Positions 27,001-39,190 of a DNA stretch of 64,000 nt are shown here, piece after piece. Positions within the stretch are counted from its first letter, which is position 1. Every line of letters starts with the position of its first letter. A program made the translations under genes and the position numbers. Source of the stretch: Crotophaga sulcirostris (taxonomy: Eukaryota; Chordata; Aves; Cuculiformes; Crotophagidae). The notes beneath the pieces were generated by a model that saw nothing but the letters and a program-made list of their open reading frames with translations, searched no databases and was not told the origin of the DNA. The stretch spans positions 97,142 to 161,141 of the forward strand of contig VYZB01000529.1 of the NCBI GenBank assembly GCA_013397455.1, given 5' to 3'.

Positions 27001-27878
27001 TGCTCTATCCCTAGTCAAAAGAAAGAGAAACCTAAAAAACCCAAAACACAGGTATTTAATTTCATGGGATGAAAATTAGTCGTTCTATATGAAGGTACTA
27101 TGTTTATGTTGTACATGGTAATACCTACCATGCTGTAGTAATACTGCTGTTGTGGCTATGATGGCCTAAGGGTATAAAGAAAGCAAACAGGGCCTCCAAC
27201 ACACAAATCCTTCTTAAGGACTTAGGAAACAGCTTAGATGCAAAAATGCTGGTCTGCTTCTTCCACTGCTGTAAATTGATCCAGTAAGGATAAGCATACT
27301 TTTTCTTTCCACTCACCTAGCCTAGCTTCAGACACGTAGGCAAAAAAAGAGAGTAAAACAGGTTACATGCAACAGAAATTCTTACCCTGGACAGAAAAAT
27401 GGTGGCTTATTTCAGTGGGAGAGTTTCAGATATGTACTAAATAAGGATTTCAAAAGTTGGCCTTAGGGCTGTAAAGTGGGGAGTAGGCTTCTGCTCAGTG
27501 CTTGCATGCTGACCAAAGGGCTGCCATGGTTTCTTATCCACCAGGTAGATGCTTCATTAGGTTTTGTTTTTGGTTTCTTTTTTCAAAGCACTGCTGAACA
27601 GTGGGAAGGCTACATCCTTTTACCTGGACCTGTTAAGGACCTCCAGCTTTGTAGGAGTGACTCTGTGTGACATTGCGACATTAGATGCTTTCATTTAGGC
27701 ATTTGCATTTGAAGATTTTTAGTGAATCTAGTTTTAAAAGTATAAACTGTAAAAAAAAAAAAATCCCTCATGGCTGTGCCCTTGCCTCTGTACTATTAAA
27801 ATACAGTGGAAACGACTAACCTCATCTCTAGTGGTGTACTGGATAAAAAACGGTGTTTCCTTAGGCAAAATTAGCAAA

Positions 27879-27893
27879 TTTTTTTTTTTTTTT
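27879..27893. repeat. Poly-T tract
   Basis: A 15-base T homopolymer. On the minus strand it would be a poly-A run, but there is no poly(A) signal or coding remnant next to it to indicate a retrocopy. Confidence 0.9.
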
Positions 27894-28175
27894 ACTTTCT
27901 GGTTCTTGAAGTGCATTAACAGCCATAGGAAATAAAGAACAAAGTACTTTAAAATGTCCTTGTAAAGTTTATACAGCCACTTAAAATGTAGAGCAGTAGT
28001 AATTTATTTCCAAAAGGTTGAACTTTATAAAAATTTTTGTCACTCAGTGAAGATTTCCCCCTCCTTAGCCAGGTTACATTAAAATGCATAATGCCTGTTC
28101 TCTGGAAGGCCTCATGCCCTCTGTCTCTGCTACTATTGCTCTGGAGTTCTTTCCCCACTAACACCAAATACATCC

Positions 28176-28220
28176 ATGGCTAAAGCGTTCATGGTTAAAG
28201 CTTTCATAGTTAAAGCAGTG
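28176..28220. repeat. 15-bp tandem repeat, three units
   Basis: Three adjacent 15-base units begin ATGGCTAAAGCGTTC, ATGGTTAAAGCTTTC and ATAGTTAAAGCAGTG, sharing the core TTAAAGC. The period is a multiple of three, so the plus frame encodes a repeating (M/I)(A/V)KA(F/V) pattern inside a 71-codon open frame (28176-28391). There is no other sign that the frame is a gene. Confidence 0.85.
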
Positions 28221-31200
28221 TTAGGAGCAGAAACTTTATCTTCATGGACAGGGGTTGTATTTGCCATTGTTTTAGCAGCTGCAAAAAAAATGTCCTACAG
28301 TATTAAACAGAAGCACTCTGTTTTCAGCTTTCTTCTTATTTTGGAAACTGTTTGGATCACTAAAAGAAAAGCAAAACTATGCAAGCAGTAATTTATCTGC
28401 ATGAGAACAGGATTTGTTGTTAAAAAATGCACTATGCTAGCAATAAGAGTATTCATTTGAGTTAGATGATATGCAGTGGGAAGAGCTGAACATTTCTAAA
28501 CCCATATTTTTCCAGCCTTCAGTTGTGTCAAGTACAACATCTCTCTATAGATCTTTTGCTATTATCTGTCTAAGGTTCAGGATAATATTTCAGTTTGAGA
28601 TATCACCTCTGTAAAAAAGTAAAAGAATCAGTAGGACCACAAAAAACAATCAGGATCAAAAAAAAAATTGGTTCACAACAAAATCTTGTGTCAACAAAAA
28701 TCAGTGCACATTTTATGGCAAATCAGAGCCAATCAGAGCATTTTAGTAGGACAGATAGCCATTTTGATGTAAGGATACTGCACGTATCCATGTGGCAGCT
28801 GCTGTGTTATGAAAAGATCACTGTGCATAGAACTGACGCACCAATAAAGCTGGCCTGGAACCATGTTAAGTTTACTATGGCTAAAGAAATGAGATTCTTC
28901 TGCAAAAGTAAGTCAACTTTGAGCTGAGTATGCATTTTATATTCACAGAGACTTCATGCAAGCTTCATTAGACAAGTAACCCATAAATATGCTTGCTTTT
29001 TGAGAACAGTCTCAGGATAATTAATATCTATGAGCAGTGATCAGTAATCTGATGAACTGTATACTGCAACAACAAAGAAAATTTTTTTGAAATGGATTAT
29101 GACTTGACTTTGCAAAGTGTTATGAAGCTGAAAATGCTGAATATGCACATTCAGAACATCTCAGGATATAGACTGAGGCAGCTGAGACCCTGTCCTCCCA
29201 CCTGGTGTGGGCCCTGGTGCTCATGTGGCTGCAAAACAAGTTGTTTCAGAGAAGTGATGAAAACTCATCCTATGAGAAAATCAATTTCTTCTTGGCTAGA
29301 TCAGGTTCCTAGACAAGCAAGACTAGGAACACAGAGCCAGGAATGAGGGGGAAAGGTTTAGGTTGACTTAATTTGCCCTGGAGACACTCTCTGAGTCTCC
29401 TTTAGCACACCAGTGGCAAATTTCCTGAGAGAGGGGTTAGAGGAGCAAACCTTTGGGTGCATATTCAGTGAAATTTGTTGCTTTCAGGAGGAAGGATCCT
29501 GGAACACCATGGTATGAGGAAGTTTCTGCACCTTTGCCCACTAGATTGATCTAAGTAAGCACATCTGTATGTGCAACTTTCACTTGCCCAGCTCGCAGTA
29601 ATTTGGCTGGTATAGAGCTGCAAAAAATTCCCACAGTGAGTGGAATTAATTCCTTCTTGGCTTTCTACACAGTACAGATAGAACTTAGAAAATCTAAACC
29701 TTGTTGAATGTCTGCCCTTTACTGTTCTTTGCAAATCATTTTTGCATCATACCTAAACAGTGTGGTCTTACACTACAAAACCAGTCCAAAAAAGTACACA
29801 AATCCCTGCCCCTTCTGTACCATAGCAAATGCACTGCACACTGCCTGCAGTTTGTGAAGGCCCATAATGCTGTTAGAAGTGACATGTCCTTGCTCTTTCA
29901 TTATTGATGCATTTCCTCACTGTGCTGAAAGATTCTTGACTCAGAGTTTCTCAGAACATGACTCTCATTGCAGTGCACCCAATGCTATAACATTGCTAAA
30001 GACTGTTTGTCAAACGGATACAGGACTGAATTCAGATCCCACATAAATAGATATATAAAGATCACCATATATGTAGTTTTTCTGGGTCACTGATTGTTTT
30101 CTGGCAGTATAACGTTTCATATGAGCTGGATCTGTTGTGACTGGCACAGCAACAGGAGATGTTAGTTTAATGGTCTTTTACCACCGCGCCTACAAATTCA
30201 GTGTACAGCAGCTTTGATGAGTATGATTGTATAAATCCTGAGATGCCTATAAGACCACTCCAAGCACTGTAATGGGCAAAGATTTCACCCAAAATACTGA
30301 TCGTGAAGTATTTATAGGGAACTAGGTTTGGATTCTGAACTTGTTCCTAAGCCAGGAGAGCCTGTGTTAGTTTCACCTAGAGAGCATGTTTTTCTTGTAG
30401 GAAGGACACTGCAGTGTGTCTTGAAGGCAGAGATGTAGGGCAATGAAAACCAAATATAACAAAGTTTCTCACACACAGGGAGGGCTGCTATCATAAAAGG
30501 CCAGTGGAGTAAGGAGGCAAAGATGATTGAAAAGAATAAATTGTACCCAGGGAGCAGGCCCCCTCTTCCTCTTTACATACTGCTCAGTCACTGTAGGTAT
30601 GAAGGTCAAAGCTCTTCAGTATTCTCCTGTCTGGACTCAGCGTTGTAGCTAACAGCTTGTTGTTTTACGTGGCGAATTCTTTGCTTCCCCAAATAAATAA
30701 AACTGTTTGTATTAGCTTTGTCTGTGGAAAAGAATACGTGCAGATTTGTACAGCTCCTGACTCCACAGGAAGCTCTAGAGCTGTTTTTTTTTACTTTTCA
30801 TCTATGCCATACCCATTAAGTAAAAAAGTAAAATAAAAACAACAGAGATAATGCTGCTTTTAATAATTTGAGGAATCAATTACATTATTACTGTGAAACT
30901 GTAGGTGTGCTTCCTATTGCTAAGTGCTTCGCCTAGAAAGACGACAACATAATGGCCATCCTAAAGCCTAGGCATGAAGGATTCTTATTTTATATTAGCA
31001 CTTTTCTTGTTGGGCTGGAGTTGTCTTTTTTGTCTAACTCTATTCCAGAGTAGGCATTGCGCTAGGGCAGGCCCATTTGGGCAAGTCACGAGATCAATTG
31101 ACTGCATGTATACTGGATAACGTCGTGATCAGATAAAACACCTCTAGCAGGTACATGTGCTCTGACAGGCCTGATTCTCAGAAAACAAGGCTGGTGGGCA

Positions 31201-34200
31201 CCAGGTTGCGAGTTGGCTGGTACTAACATGCACCAAAGTAAAAAAAAACCATGAGAACCTAGGGGACTTGGACAGCACTGAGCACACACCGAGCCGGCTG
31301 AAAGCTGGGGAGTGAGGTGACACAACAGGAGGAAGTATGTTGTTACCGCTGTCTCCAGCACACGCTTGTAGTTTGTCTCACCCCTCACACCAGGTAAAGC
31401 ACCTGGAGTGGTACAAAGGTGTTTTCAGGCTCCAGCGGGGTGCAAAACCCCCGCATGGACAGGGCCGGGAGGGCTGGCGTACCCCTGCCCTGCCATCAGC
31501 AGGGGTGCTGAGTGCTGAACAGCAGAGAGCCTGGGCAGCTGGTGGTAGAAACCTGGCTGCACTGAGGCACCCTTCCCTGATTGTGGGAGTGCCATCAGTG
31601 CCTCAGGGCAGTGAACGTGCAGCCCTGCCACACACCCAGTGGAACGCACAGTCTGCTAGCAGGAGGGACCACTGCCTGCAGTAACCATGGCATCCTTCCC
31701 TCTGCTCCTCTCCTGGAACCAATTACTGTGTCTGTCCTGTCATTTCATTGCATGAAACTGTACTACTCGGTGTGCACAGATATAAACTTCTTTTCTTGAA
31801 TATTCTTCTACCACCGGTAATGTCACTAGCTGACCTAATTCCTTCATTCACACACATTTATTTTTAGTGAATGTCAGATAAAATAAGGGCATCGTTGTGC
31901 AGCAAAGAACAAATCAACTGTATGAACTTCTTTTCTAGAGGTGAACAGTCTATGGGAAGATTAATGTTGATTTTTAATTACAACATCACCATAATATTTG
32001 ACTCCCACTAAAATTTTTGCATTTCAAATGCAGGGGAAGACCTATGATCTATTCTTAAATGCATTAAATAAGTAAATACCAATGTATACAAAACTACATT
32101 TGAAATGTGTAATTTAAGTGTAAAATAGCTTAAAATGCAGCTGCTATTCACCCATAGAGGAGAAAGAAGAGACATTAATTGGTATAATTTGGCAGTTAAT
32201 TGTCACAAATGTTATTTAAAGATTCTAATCATAATCATGCATATCTAAGTACATACCTGGAGACTCTTTAGTATTCATAAACTTCTTTATGCTAATGTAT
32301 TTCTATATTCTAATGTAATACGTGCATGCTATGTGTGCACGTAAATATATGTATCTATACACACACCACATATGTGCTATGTCCATTAAAAGAAAGTAAT
32401 CTATTGTAGGTTTGCATCTACTGCAGATTGTTCCATAACTAGAAGCCCCCTTTTCTTTCCCATTCAGACATACCAGGTGTGGTAGACATTGACCTCATTG
32501 AAAATGAAAGCTAAAACTTCCAAGCTTAAGTCTGAATTTGTAGTTTAGACATAAAATACTCTTCAGTCATTTTACATGTAAAACAAGAGTTACAAATTTA
32601 CACATACATATTTATGATCATAGTGGTAGCTATGGTAAGGCTGAACATCTTTTTGAATGCTGGAGAAAAGGTTCCAGTGATGTGAAAAGTGAAAGCTGAC
32701 CTCAAATATTCCCTGCATGCAAATTTTTTGCTGGTAGAGTTTAATCAGTGTAAACATTTTTCATTTTGAATGGAACAGAAAAAAAAAGGGTCACTAATAA
32801 CAGGTAATTGAGTAGAAAGATAAATTACTTGAAATCAAATAATGTATCAGATCAGCTAGTGATTAAAATAGATTTTTTTTTCTATCAGAAATCTAACCAT
32901 TAGTTCCAGGCAACAATATTCACTGTGTCAGCTGCAGGTTTCTTATAAGTTCATGTCTGCAGCAATCACCATCCAATCCGTGATGCACTGAAAAGATTTC
33001 CTAGATATTACAGGCTGGGTTTTGATTTACACAGAGAGCAGGCTCTTCACTCCAGTTTAATGGTGTGGTGGGTACACAGGCTCTATGAACCTGCCTCCCT
33101 GAGAGCCTTGCAGAGTTCACACCCAGGCCTGAACTCTGCAACGTTGGTCTGTCAACCCGGGCAGAACTTTCACTGCCCAAGTGACAACCACGGATTCCTT
33201 TCATTGCATTTGCTATGAGTTTTCCACTGAGACTAAACACGGGAGTTGTCAGGGACACTAGATTAGCTGCACTGAGGGTGAAGCAGATGCAGTGTAAACA
33301 GTGACATCAATTTACAGATATCTTTTATTTTTTGGAGTAACGATATTTTGTGCATTGGATTAGCAGTAGAAATATGCTTTAGTTTACCTAATAGCTTTTG
33401 GGGGGCATTATGAAGAATTTCCTGTGCAACACTTAGCATTGCCCATGAGAAAAACAAAGTCATGTCTGAAGAGAACCATGGATAAAAACAGTCTTAAGAG
33501 TACTCGTTTCTTAATGCCTGCTTGGACTCAGTTAGCTATAGTAACTCTGCTTCTTGTCACTTGCCATCTGCCTGTCCTCAATTAGACCATCCTCTGGGAA
33601 CTGAGCTGCATGGCTCTGCCCTGTCTGGGGCATGTTTATTCCCATGGTTGGTCCTCGAGACTCCTGTGAAGGTACTTGATGCCGCGAGGGTTGCCCAGCC
33701 CAGCTCTTAGTGGCCCTCCAGAGGGACCAAGAGGTTGGACTGCATTCAGAAATGGTTGGCAGGAGCCATTCCCTCAGTGCAGGCAGCACCTGTGCCAGGG
33801 ACCCTTGGGGTATGACAGAGCAGAGAGGGTGGGTGTCTGTGTGCTGGTGGGTGTGACAGGAGCTAGGGCAGAACTGCATTATTACTCTATTATAACTCTA
33901 TTATGCTTCACTAACTTGCCATTCCTAAGAGCTTTCATGTCAGTGCTATATGGTAGAGCTGGTCCTTTGCTACTTTAATGCCAGGGTTTTATCAGCCTAA
34001 ATCACGGATGTTATCTTAACAGCTACATCTGCTGAGTGGAATTTGGATGCAAAGAAAAACTGACTCCCTTTGCTTTATGAGGAAACATCATCTTAAAACG
34101 TCGCTATGGATATTGTATGGAAATTTTCCCTTGGAAAATCTCTCAATGCCTATCCAGTGTTAAGAAGTGCCCTTGCAGGTAGATAGATGCTTCTGGAAAT

Positions 34201-35090
34201 ACTGCCATTTGAGGAGTGCTGTCAATCTGGAATTTAGTTGGCTTGGTTCATCACATGTTGCCTTTCAAAACTAAGTTAGCACTGCAGCAGCCCACATGAA
34301 CAAGCTCATAGGAAGTAACTGCGGAAACGACCATTTATGCTGCTGTTGCCCAAAAGTCTAGAGCATATCGTTATTTATTTATCCACTGCAACAATTACTC
34401 TGTAAACACGCAGTACATTCTTGGAGAAAAACAAACTAGTATCTCTCAGCAGGGAAGAGGGACCCCACTTGTGTCCCACCCAGTGAACGCAGCCAGCCAT
34501 TGTCTGGGGCTGTGCTCTCTGCTATCACATGGGGCATCTCAGCCCCTGCAAATGGCAGCCCAGAAAGCCACATTCCTGTGTCAAATGTAATCATCCTCCG
34601 AGTCCAGATGAGCAACTTGAACTGAAGCAGGTGAAGTCATCAATAGGGAAGCGTCCCAATTTCTTATTGATGTGCATTTTAAATGAAAAGTGTGAGAAAT
34701 TAAGCGGAGAAACTGATACCAAAGTAAAATTGTTATTAAAAGGATACAAATTATATTTAGTATCAATAGAACTGAGTTCAGTAAATAGAAAGGTCATCTT
34801 TCTGTTTCTCCCTCGCTCCCAACTGCAGCATGACTCAGAAGAATAAACAATTGAATAGGTTTTGTTAGATGCCTGCATGCAGATTTGCCTGGGGTTTTTA
34901 TTACTTGAAATTTCATTCAGTTCCCTGTTTGTACCACAAACAACAGAATAGATTCTTTAAAAATGCAACTGTAAAAGCAATAATTTTTTGCATATGTTTA
35001 ACAATCAAGTGTCCTAATTTCTGAAATATTTCAGTCACAGATCATTTTATTACATGTCCCTGCTTTGATGGAACTGTAGAAACCAAAGAC

Positions 35091-35300
35091 AATCATAGAA
35101 TCACAGAATCGTCTGGTTGGAAAAGACCTTTGCGATCATCGAGTCCAACCATACCTGTCCACTTACTAAACCAGATCCCTGAGGAACTCACCTACCCATC
35201 TTTTAAACACCTCCAGGGATGGTGACTCAACCACCTTCCTGAGCAGCCTGTTCCACTGCTTGACCACCCTTTCAGTGAAGAAAATTTTCCTGATGTCTAG
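35091..35300 (-). mobile_element. CR1 LINE 3' end (antisense)
   Basis: Reverse complement of a CR1 tail. It begins with the terminal repeat in antisense (AATCATAGAATCACAGAATC), then GGTTGGAAAAGACCTTTGCG, ATCGAGTCCAACCATACCTG, the antisense CACCTCCAGGGATGGTGACT and GCCTGTTCCACTGCTTGACC blocks, and ends near TTTTCCTGATGTCT. The length of about 210 bases reflects 5' truncation. Its internal layout resembles the copy at 1148-1566. The minus frame running through it is not a gene. Confidence 0.94.
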
Positions 35301-37259
35301 AAAATGGAAGGGAGAAGTGAGAGGAAAAACCATCATAGATTTGTGCATGGATCTAGAGGTTGAAAGTGCACACACAGCAGGTGCATGTGCTTTAGAGATA
35401 ACCACACTAGCAGTAATGGTTGTCACAGTCTGAAGGGAAGAGAAATAAAAGGTGAGCTGGACATCACTGAAACCTTACTTAAAACATCATATTTGGGCTA
35501 CCTTTCTCTGCAGGGTAGGCTTTTTCCAAATATTTTATGCACTGTGGGGCAGGCAGAAAAATCTATTCCCTGTGACCTTTTTTTTAAAAAAAACTGTAAG
35601 TAAAGTTTGCAGTATGATATTTGTATGCAGGGATTAGCTCTTGGTTTCTTTGCTTGGTACCTCAGGGTATATTTTTAAAGCACTACACAGAATTTTGGTC
35701 TCACTCGTCAACTTCTATTGACTTTAAACCTCATGAGTCACTTTGACAATATATCCCAGAGGCTTTCTATCTTACATTGGCTTTTATTTCAATTTCCTTG
35801 CTTTTTGGGGATTATTTCTGAATTTGGGGTTAGCTCACACGGGAAGTCGTTTTTCTGGAGAATTTTCTTTGCGTGTGGAGGATGGCTTAGAGATATTCTG
35901 CTTTCAGCTTTTCACACAATCTTTTCCCTTCTGTTTTCCTTTGTGGAAAAGAACCATTTTTGTTAGTATCTGCAATTTCTTTTGCTTATTTGGTTTACGC
36001 ATGCCAGCAATGGCTGCATTACCTCCAAGTCACCGTGCATGGTCCCCTTGTGAATGCTATTGTAAATTAGGTGTAATTGTAAAAGTATGTCTCTGTAAGA
36101 CCCATAGCACTATAATGAGTAAGCACTATAAATAAGACCGAGCAAATAATTTGTAAGTTATTTCCATTGCAGAATGGTTATTTTCTTCTCCATTAAGAAA
36201 AAAATCCCAGGTGATTTTCCATATAAAATCTTTCAGTGGATCACTTCAAGTGATAAAAGCTTTATGAAAGAGATATGCTGCTCCACAGCAGCTGGATGCA
36301 CATCTAATCCTTTGCCTGGTCATCTGTTAAGGTGCCCAGAATGGTGGATTGGCCATTATCTGTGGCTCTCACCTAGAAATTATGTCAAATAGAGAAATTC
36401 ACAAGGGTGAGTAATTTTGTCTGTGCCTAGAAGGGGGTTTTCACGATTCACTTTGCCACTCCTTCACAATGCTACATAAACAAATAATGTTAAGAAGGGG
36501 AGTTCAGTGAGACATAGGCTTGCGTTCTGCTAAATAGGGATGACAGCTAGAGTTACTCTTAGATTCTTTCATTGTCTGGTAGCACCAGGTGACATAAAAG
36601 GTGCAGCAAAGAGCCAGCTTCCTTGGTTCTAAAGAAATATTGGTCTGTGCTGGCCATCTTTGCCAGGCTGTGGCATCATGTACATCTGGGTGCAGCATCA
36701 AACAAATGTTGACAAAAAAAGTATTTCCCCTGAAGCACTTGGCAGAAAATAAACAGCTGGAGAAATTCTCAGTAAATTCTTACTTCCTCAATAGCTTTCT
36801 GTTAACAATGGGAAGAGGAAGGAAAACACAAACAAACAGTACCTCTGTTATAATTGACACGATAGGCTGGTTTCTCCTCTTGTGACTTCATGTGGTCATA
36901 TGCAAGGATACAAACAGCGATAAATGTTACTGTTACTAAAAGAAACTGCTCTCTATCTGGGTATTCAGGTAGCAAGATGGTGAAAAGTCAGGCTGAGCAT
37001 TGTTTTCAAAAACATTTTTGACTTTGCTAGAAAATATCAGCTTGATCTTTCTTTTTTTCCCAGTGACTTTTTCATCTAATTGGCAAACAGTTGCTCCAGG
37101 ATTGGTAAGCATATTGAAAACATGAAAAAATATCAATGAAATTCTTATTGCAATTGGGCAGAGAAATAAAAGTCAGCCTTTCCTTAGGGTTTGTAAAGGT
37201 CTGAGCCATAACTACAGCATACATGATATTTTTACACATCATTATCAACAGTATTATTT
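35301..37259. other. Non-coding sequence, no gene recognised
   Basis: Plus-strand frames of up to 130 codons overlap at 35718-36135 in two phases, are hydrophobic or Phe-rich and match nothing I recognise. The run TTTTTTTTTAAAAAAAA near 35580 is low complexity. No supported gene. Confidence 0.5.
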
Positions 37260-37400
37260 TCATTAAAAGAAACATTTTCTCTAGCTTCACTAAACATTTC
37301 TCATTCAATTTTGCATCAAATGCTTTACTGAACTCCAATTAGCCTCAGTGTACTGCATTACCTTTGGCCATAGATTTGGTTATCTTGCTAAAGGAAGATA
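37260..37400 (-). mobile_element. LINE reverse-transcriptase scrap (CR1-like), antisense
   Basis: On the minus strand the codons at 37338-37312 read LEFSKAFDA, close to the non-LTR RT signature LDFSKAFDT. The flanking plus-strand DNA (TGCATCAAATGCTTTACTGA, then GGCCATAGATTTGGTTATCT) resembles antisense CR1 RT DNA. Only about 140 bases are convincing, and the rest of the RT is missing or too decayed. It may belong to the same old insertion class as the element at 5400-6450. The motif is seen; the family is inferred. Confidence 0.5.
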
Positions 37401-37679
37401 TTTTCTTAGCGTTTAACTATATTAAGTAAGTTCACATGATATTCCATTTAATTTCCATTGTGCCTTCAGTTCTGATTGCTTTCCCTCTCAAAACTCATTC
37501 TAAAGCTTTGCATTTTGTTCAGATCATTCTAATGAGCCTTTAGTGGCTCTGATCACTATTCTTTTCCCTTCCCTGCTACTTCACATGTAGCTCCTACATA
37601 GATGATTTTCTGGTTACTTGGTTTCAGAATTTTCTGTACCCCTCCTTCTGAAATTCAGTTAAGGAGATGACCTAGCCCT

Positions 37680-39190
37680 TCACATGCGGAGGTTTTTTTT
37701 CAAGTCAAGACGAGTTCCATACTCTTGTTCCAACCTGTCCTTGCTTAATTTTAGAAACATACCTATATGTTCTTTAGTAACTACCTCTTCCTTCTTGTAT
37801 AATAAGTCTAATTTTATCTTTCCCTGTTTTTCAGTTTTATGACTAAAGGGCATTGTTTTCATTTCCTTTGACTATTAATATTTTGACTTTGTTCTTACAC
37901 CTCATGACCAGTAAGATTTTTTTCTTGGCCGACTGGTGGCTTTTGTGCCTTTCCTTTATTTTCAGTAATGTTTTTGAGATTTTTTTTCCTTCAGTCTTCT
38001 GCCTTAGTGGGTCAGTTCCAACTAGGATTGGCACATTTAACTTAATGAAATTTCCATCTTCCTGAAGAAAGAGGTTTTTGAGTTTTGTTCCTTGGCTGAC
38101 TTCACTGGTCCTCTCACTTCCTTAAAGTTTGTTTTTTCAAGTCAGGAACTTTCACTATTATGTGTACTGCAACTCTTGCAGTAATAATAGTACAGTATAA
38201 ACATCCAGGAAGTTTTGAATTAGGTTATTCCTGTGCTGGTCTAATTGTAGCATTTAGGTTTGTGCAGACTAACTTACTCTATTTTTTAGATAGGTTTTAC
38301 TTCACCTCCTGCTAGCGCTCAAGTTTGTTACAGACTGCTGAGTTACAGCCCATGCTTTTTGTTTGCTCTTCCATTTCATTTAAATGCCATCAATTTCAGA
38401 TCATTCAGTTCAAGGTTATTTCCTATGACCAAGTAATTTTGTTAATATAAATATAATTTTATTAAATGTCCTCACTGCTAACAAAACCAAACTTAAGATA
38501 GAATTCTGTCCGGTTGTTTTAACCACTATTTGATGAAAATATCTGTTGGTTATTGTACTGGGGAATAGCTGGCCTCTGAATTCTTAGTGGCATTTCTCTC
38601 AATCCTTTTGCTTGGAAAGCTAATGTCACTTTCAATTTGTCTCCTTCTAAAGGCACAAGTTTCTCTTTATGCACACAGAATCTCCTCTAAATAGTTCTTG
38701 GTTAGAGGGAGACTGGCTTTGACTAGACCTCATTTTGTCACTTGTTCCTAGGCAATAGTCTTTGTTTTGGCTGCTGCTTTTTCTACCATCTGAATACTTG
38801 GCTGAGTTTGCTCTTAAATATCTTCATTTCTCCTGTGGTGGAAAAATTACATCATTAGTTCCTGATCCAAAAGAAAACAATAGATGGCTATTTCTTAGGT
38901 GGACTTAATTCTTCAGTTTGGTACCCTACTGTTATCTTTGTAAAGCATCAACCCTGATCCTGATGAGTGAATTCTGTTTTGTATTCCTTCTAACTGTTAG
39001 CAAGTCTTTGCAACACTTCTTTGTGTATTTCTGCTAGAGATGCTACCAATTGCAGTGCTGTGGGTAGCTGAGGAGCAACTGGTATTGACTTGTAGTTGGG
39101 AGGCACTTCAGGGGTGTGCTCTTAGGCATCACCAAGTTGAAGAGTGACAAAGAAAGTCAGGAAAAGTTCTTTCAAAGTCACAGAATAAAT
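37680..39190 (-). pseudogene. Degraded retroelement gag/protease-like coding fossil (Ty3/gypsy-like?), antisense
   Basis: The minus strand shows several coding-like stretches in different frames with a few stops between them. From its 5' end, a 43-codon open stretch (39121-38993) is Pro-rich then helical, containing LQLVASLAEIHKEVLQRLA. Next comes LTKITVG-type sequence near 38950, which I associate with the start of retroelement capsid/SCAN-like domains. A VPILVGTD motif at 38034-38011 resembles the C-terminal end of retroviral-type aspartic proteases, and is followed by Lys-rich sequence with MRCKNKVK. Then an acidic/basic stretch containing KLDLLYKKEEVV follows near 37820. The order gag then protease fits a gypsy-like element. 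Frames are broken and no LTRs were identified. The link to Gmr1/SCAN-type gypsy elements is an inference; an old LINE ORF1 is the main alternative. Confidence 0.35.

Larger units (their letters stand above)
24001..35090. other. Non-coding sequence, no gene recognised
   Basis: AT-rich sequence with a few GC-richer patches: 26465-26735, 31280-31690 (open frames on both strands, up to 115 codons) and 33570-33880. None has a recognisable protein. A poly-A run lies at 27752-27763 and a 15-base poly-T run at 27879-27893. AT-rich, homeodomain-motif-bearing sequence around 32100-32260 resembles conserved non-coding DNA in style but cannot be tested here. CA/TG alternation appears around 32320-32375. 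Confidence 0.5.

Noticed and set aside
31086..31690. GC-rich patch with frames of 100 and 115 codons on opposite strands
   Set aside because: No domain, start context or splice support, and frames overlap on both strands. It is too small and CpG-poor for a typical CpG-island promoter.
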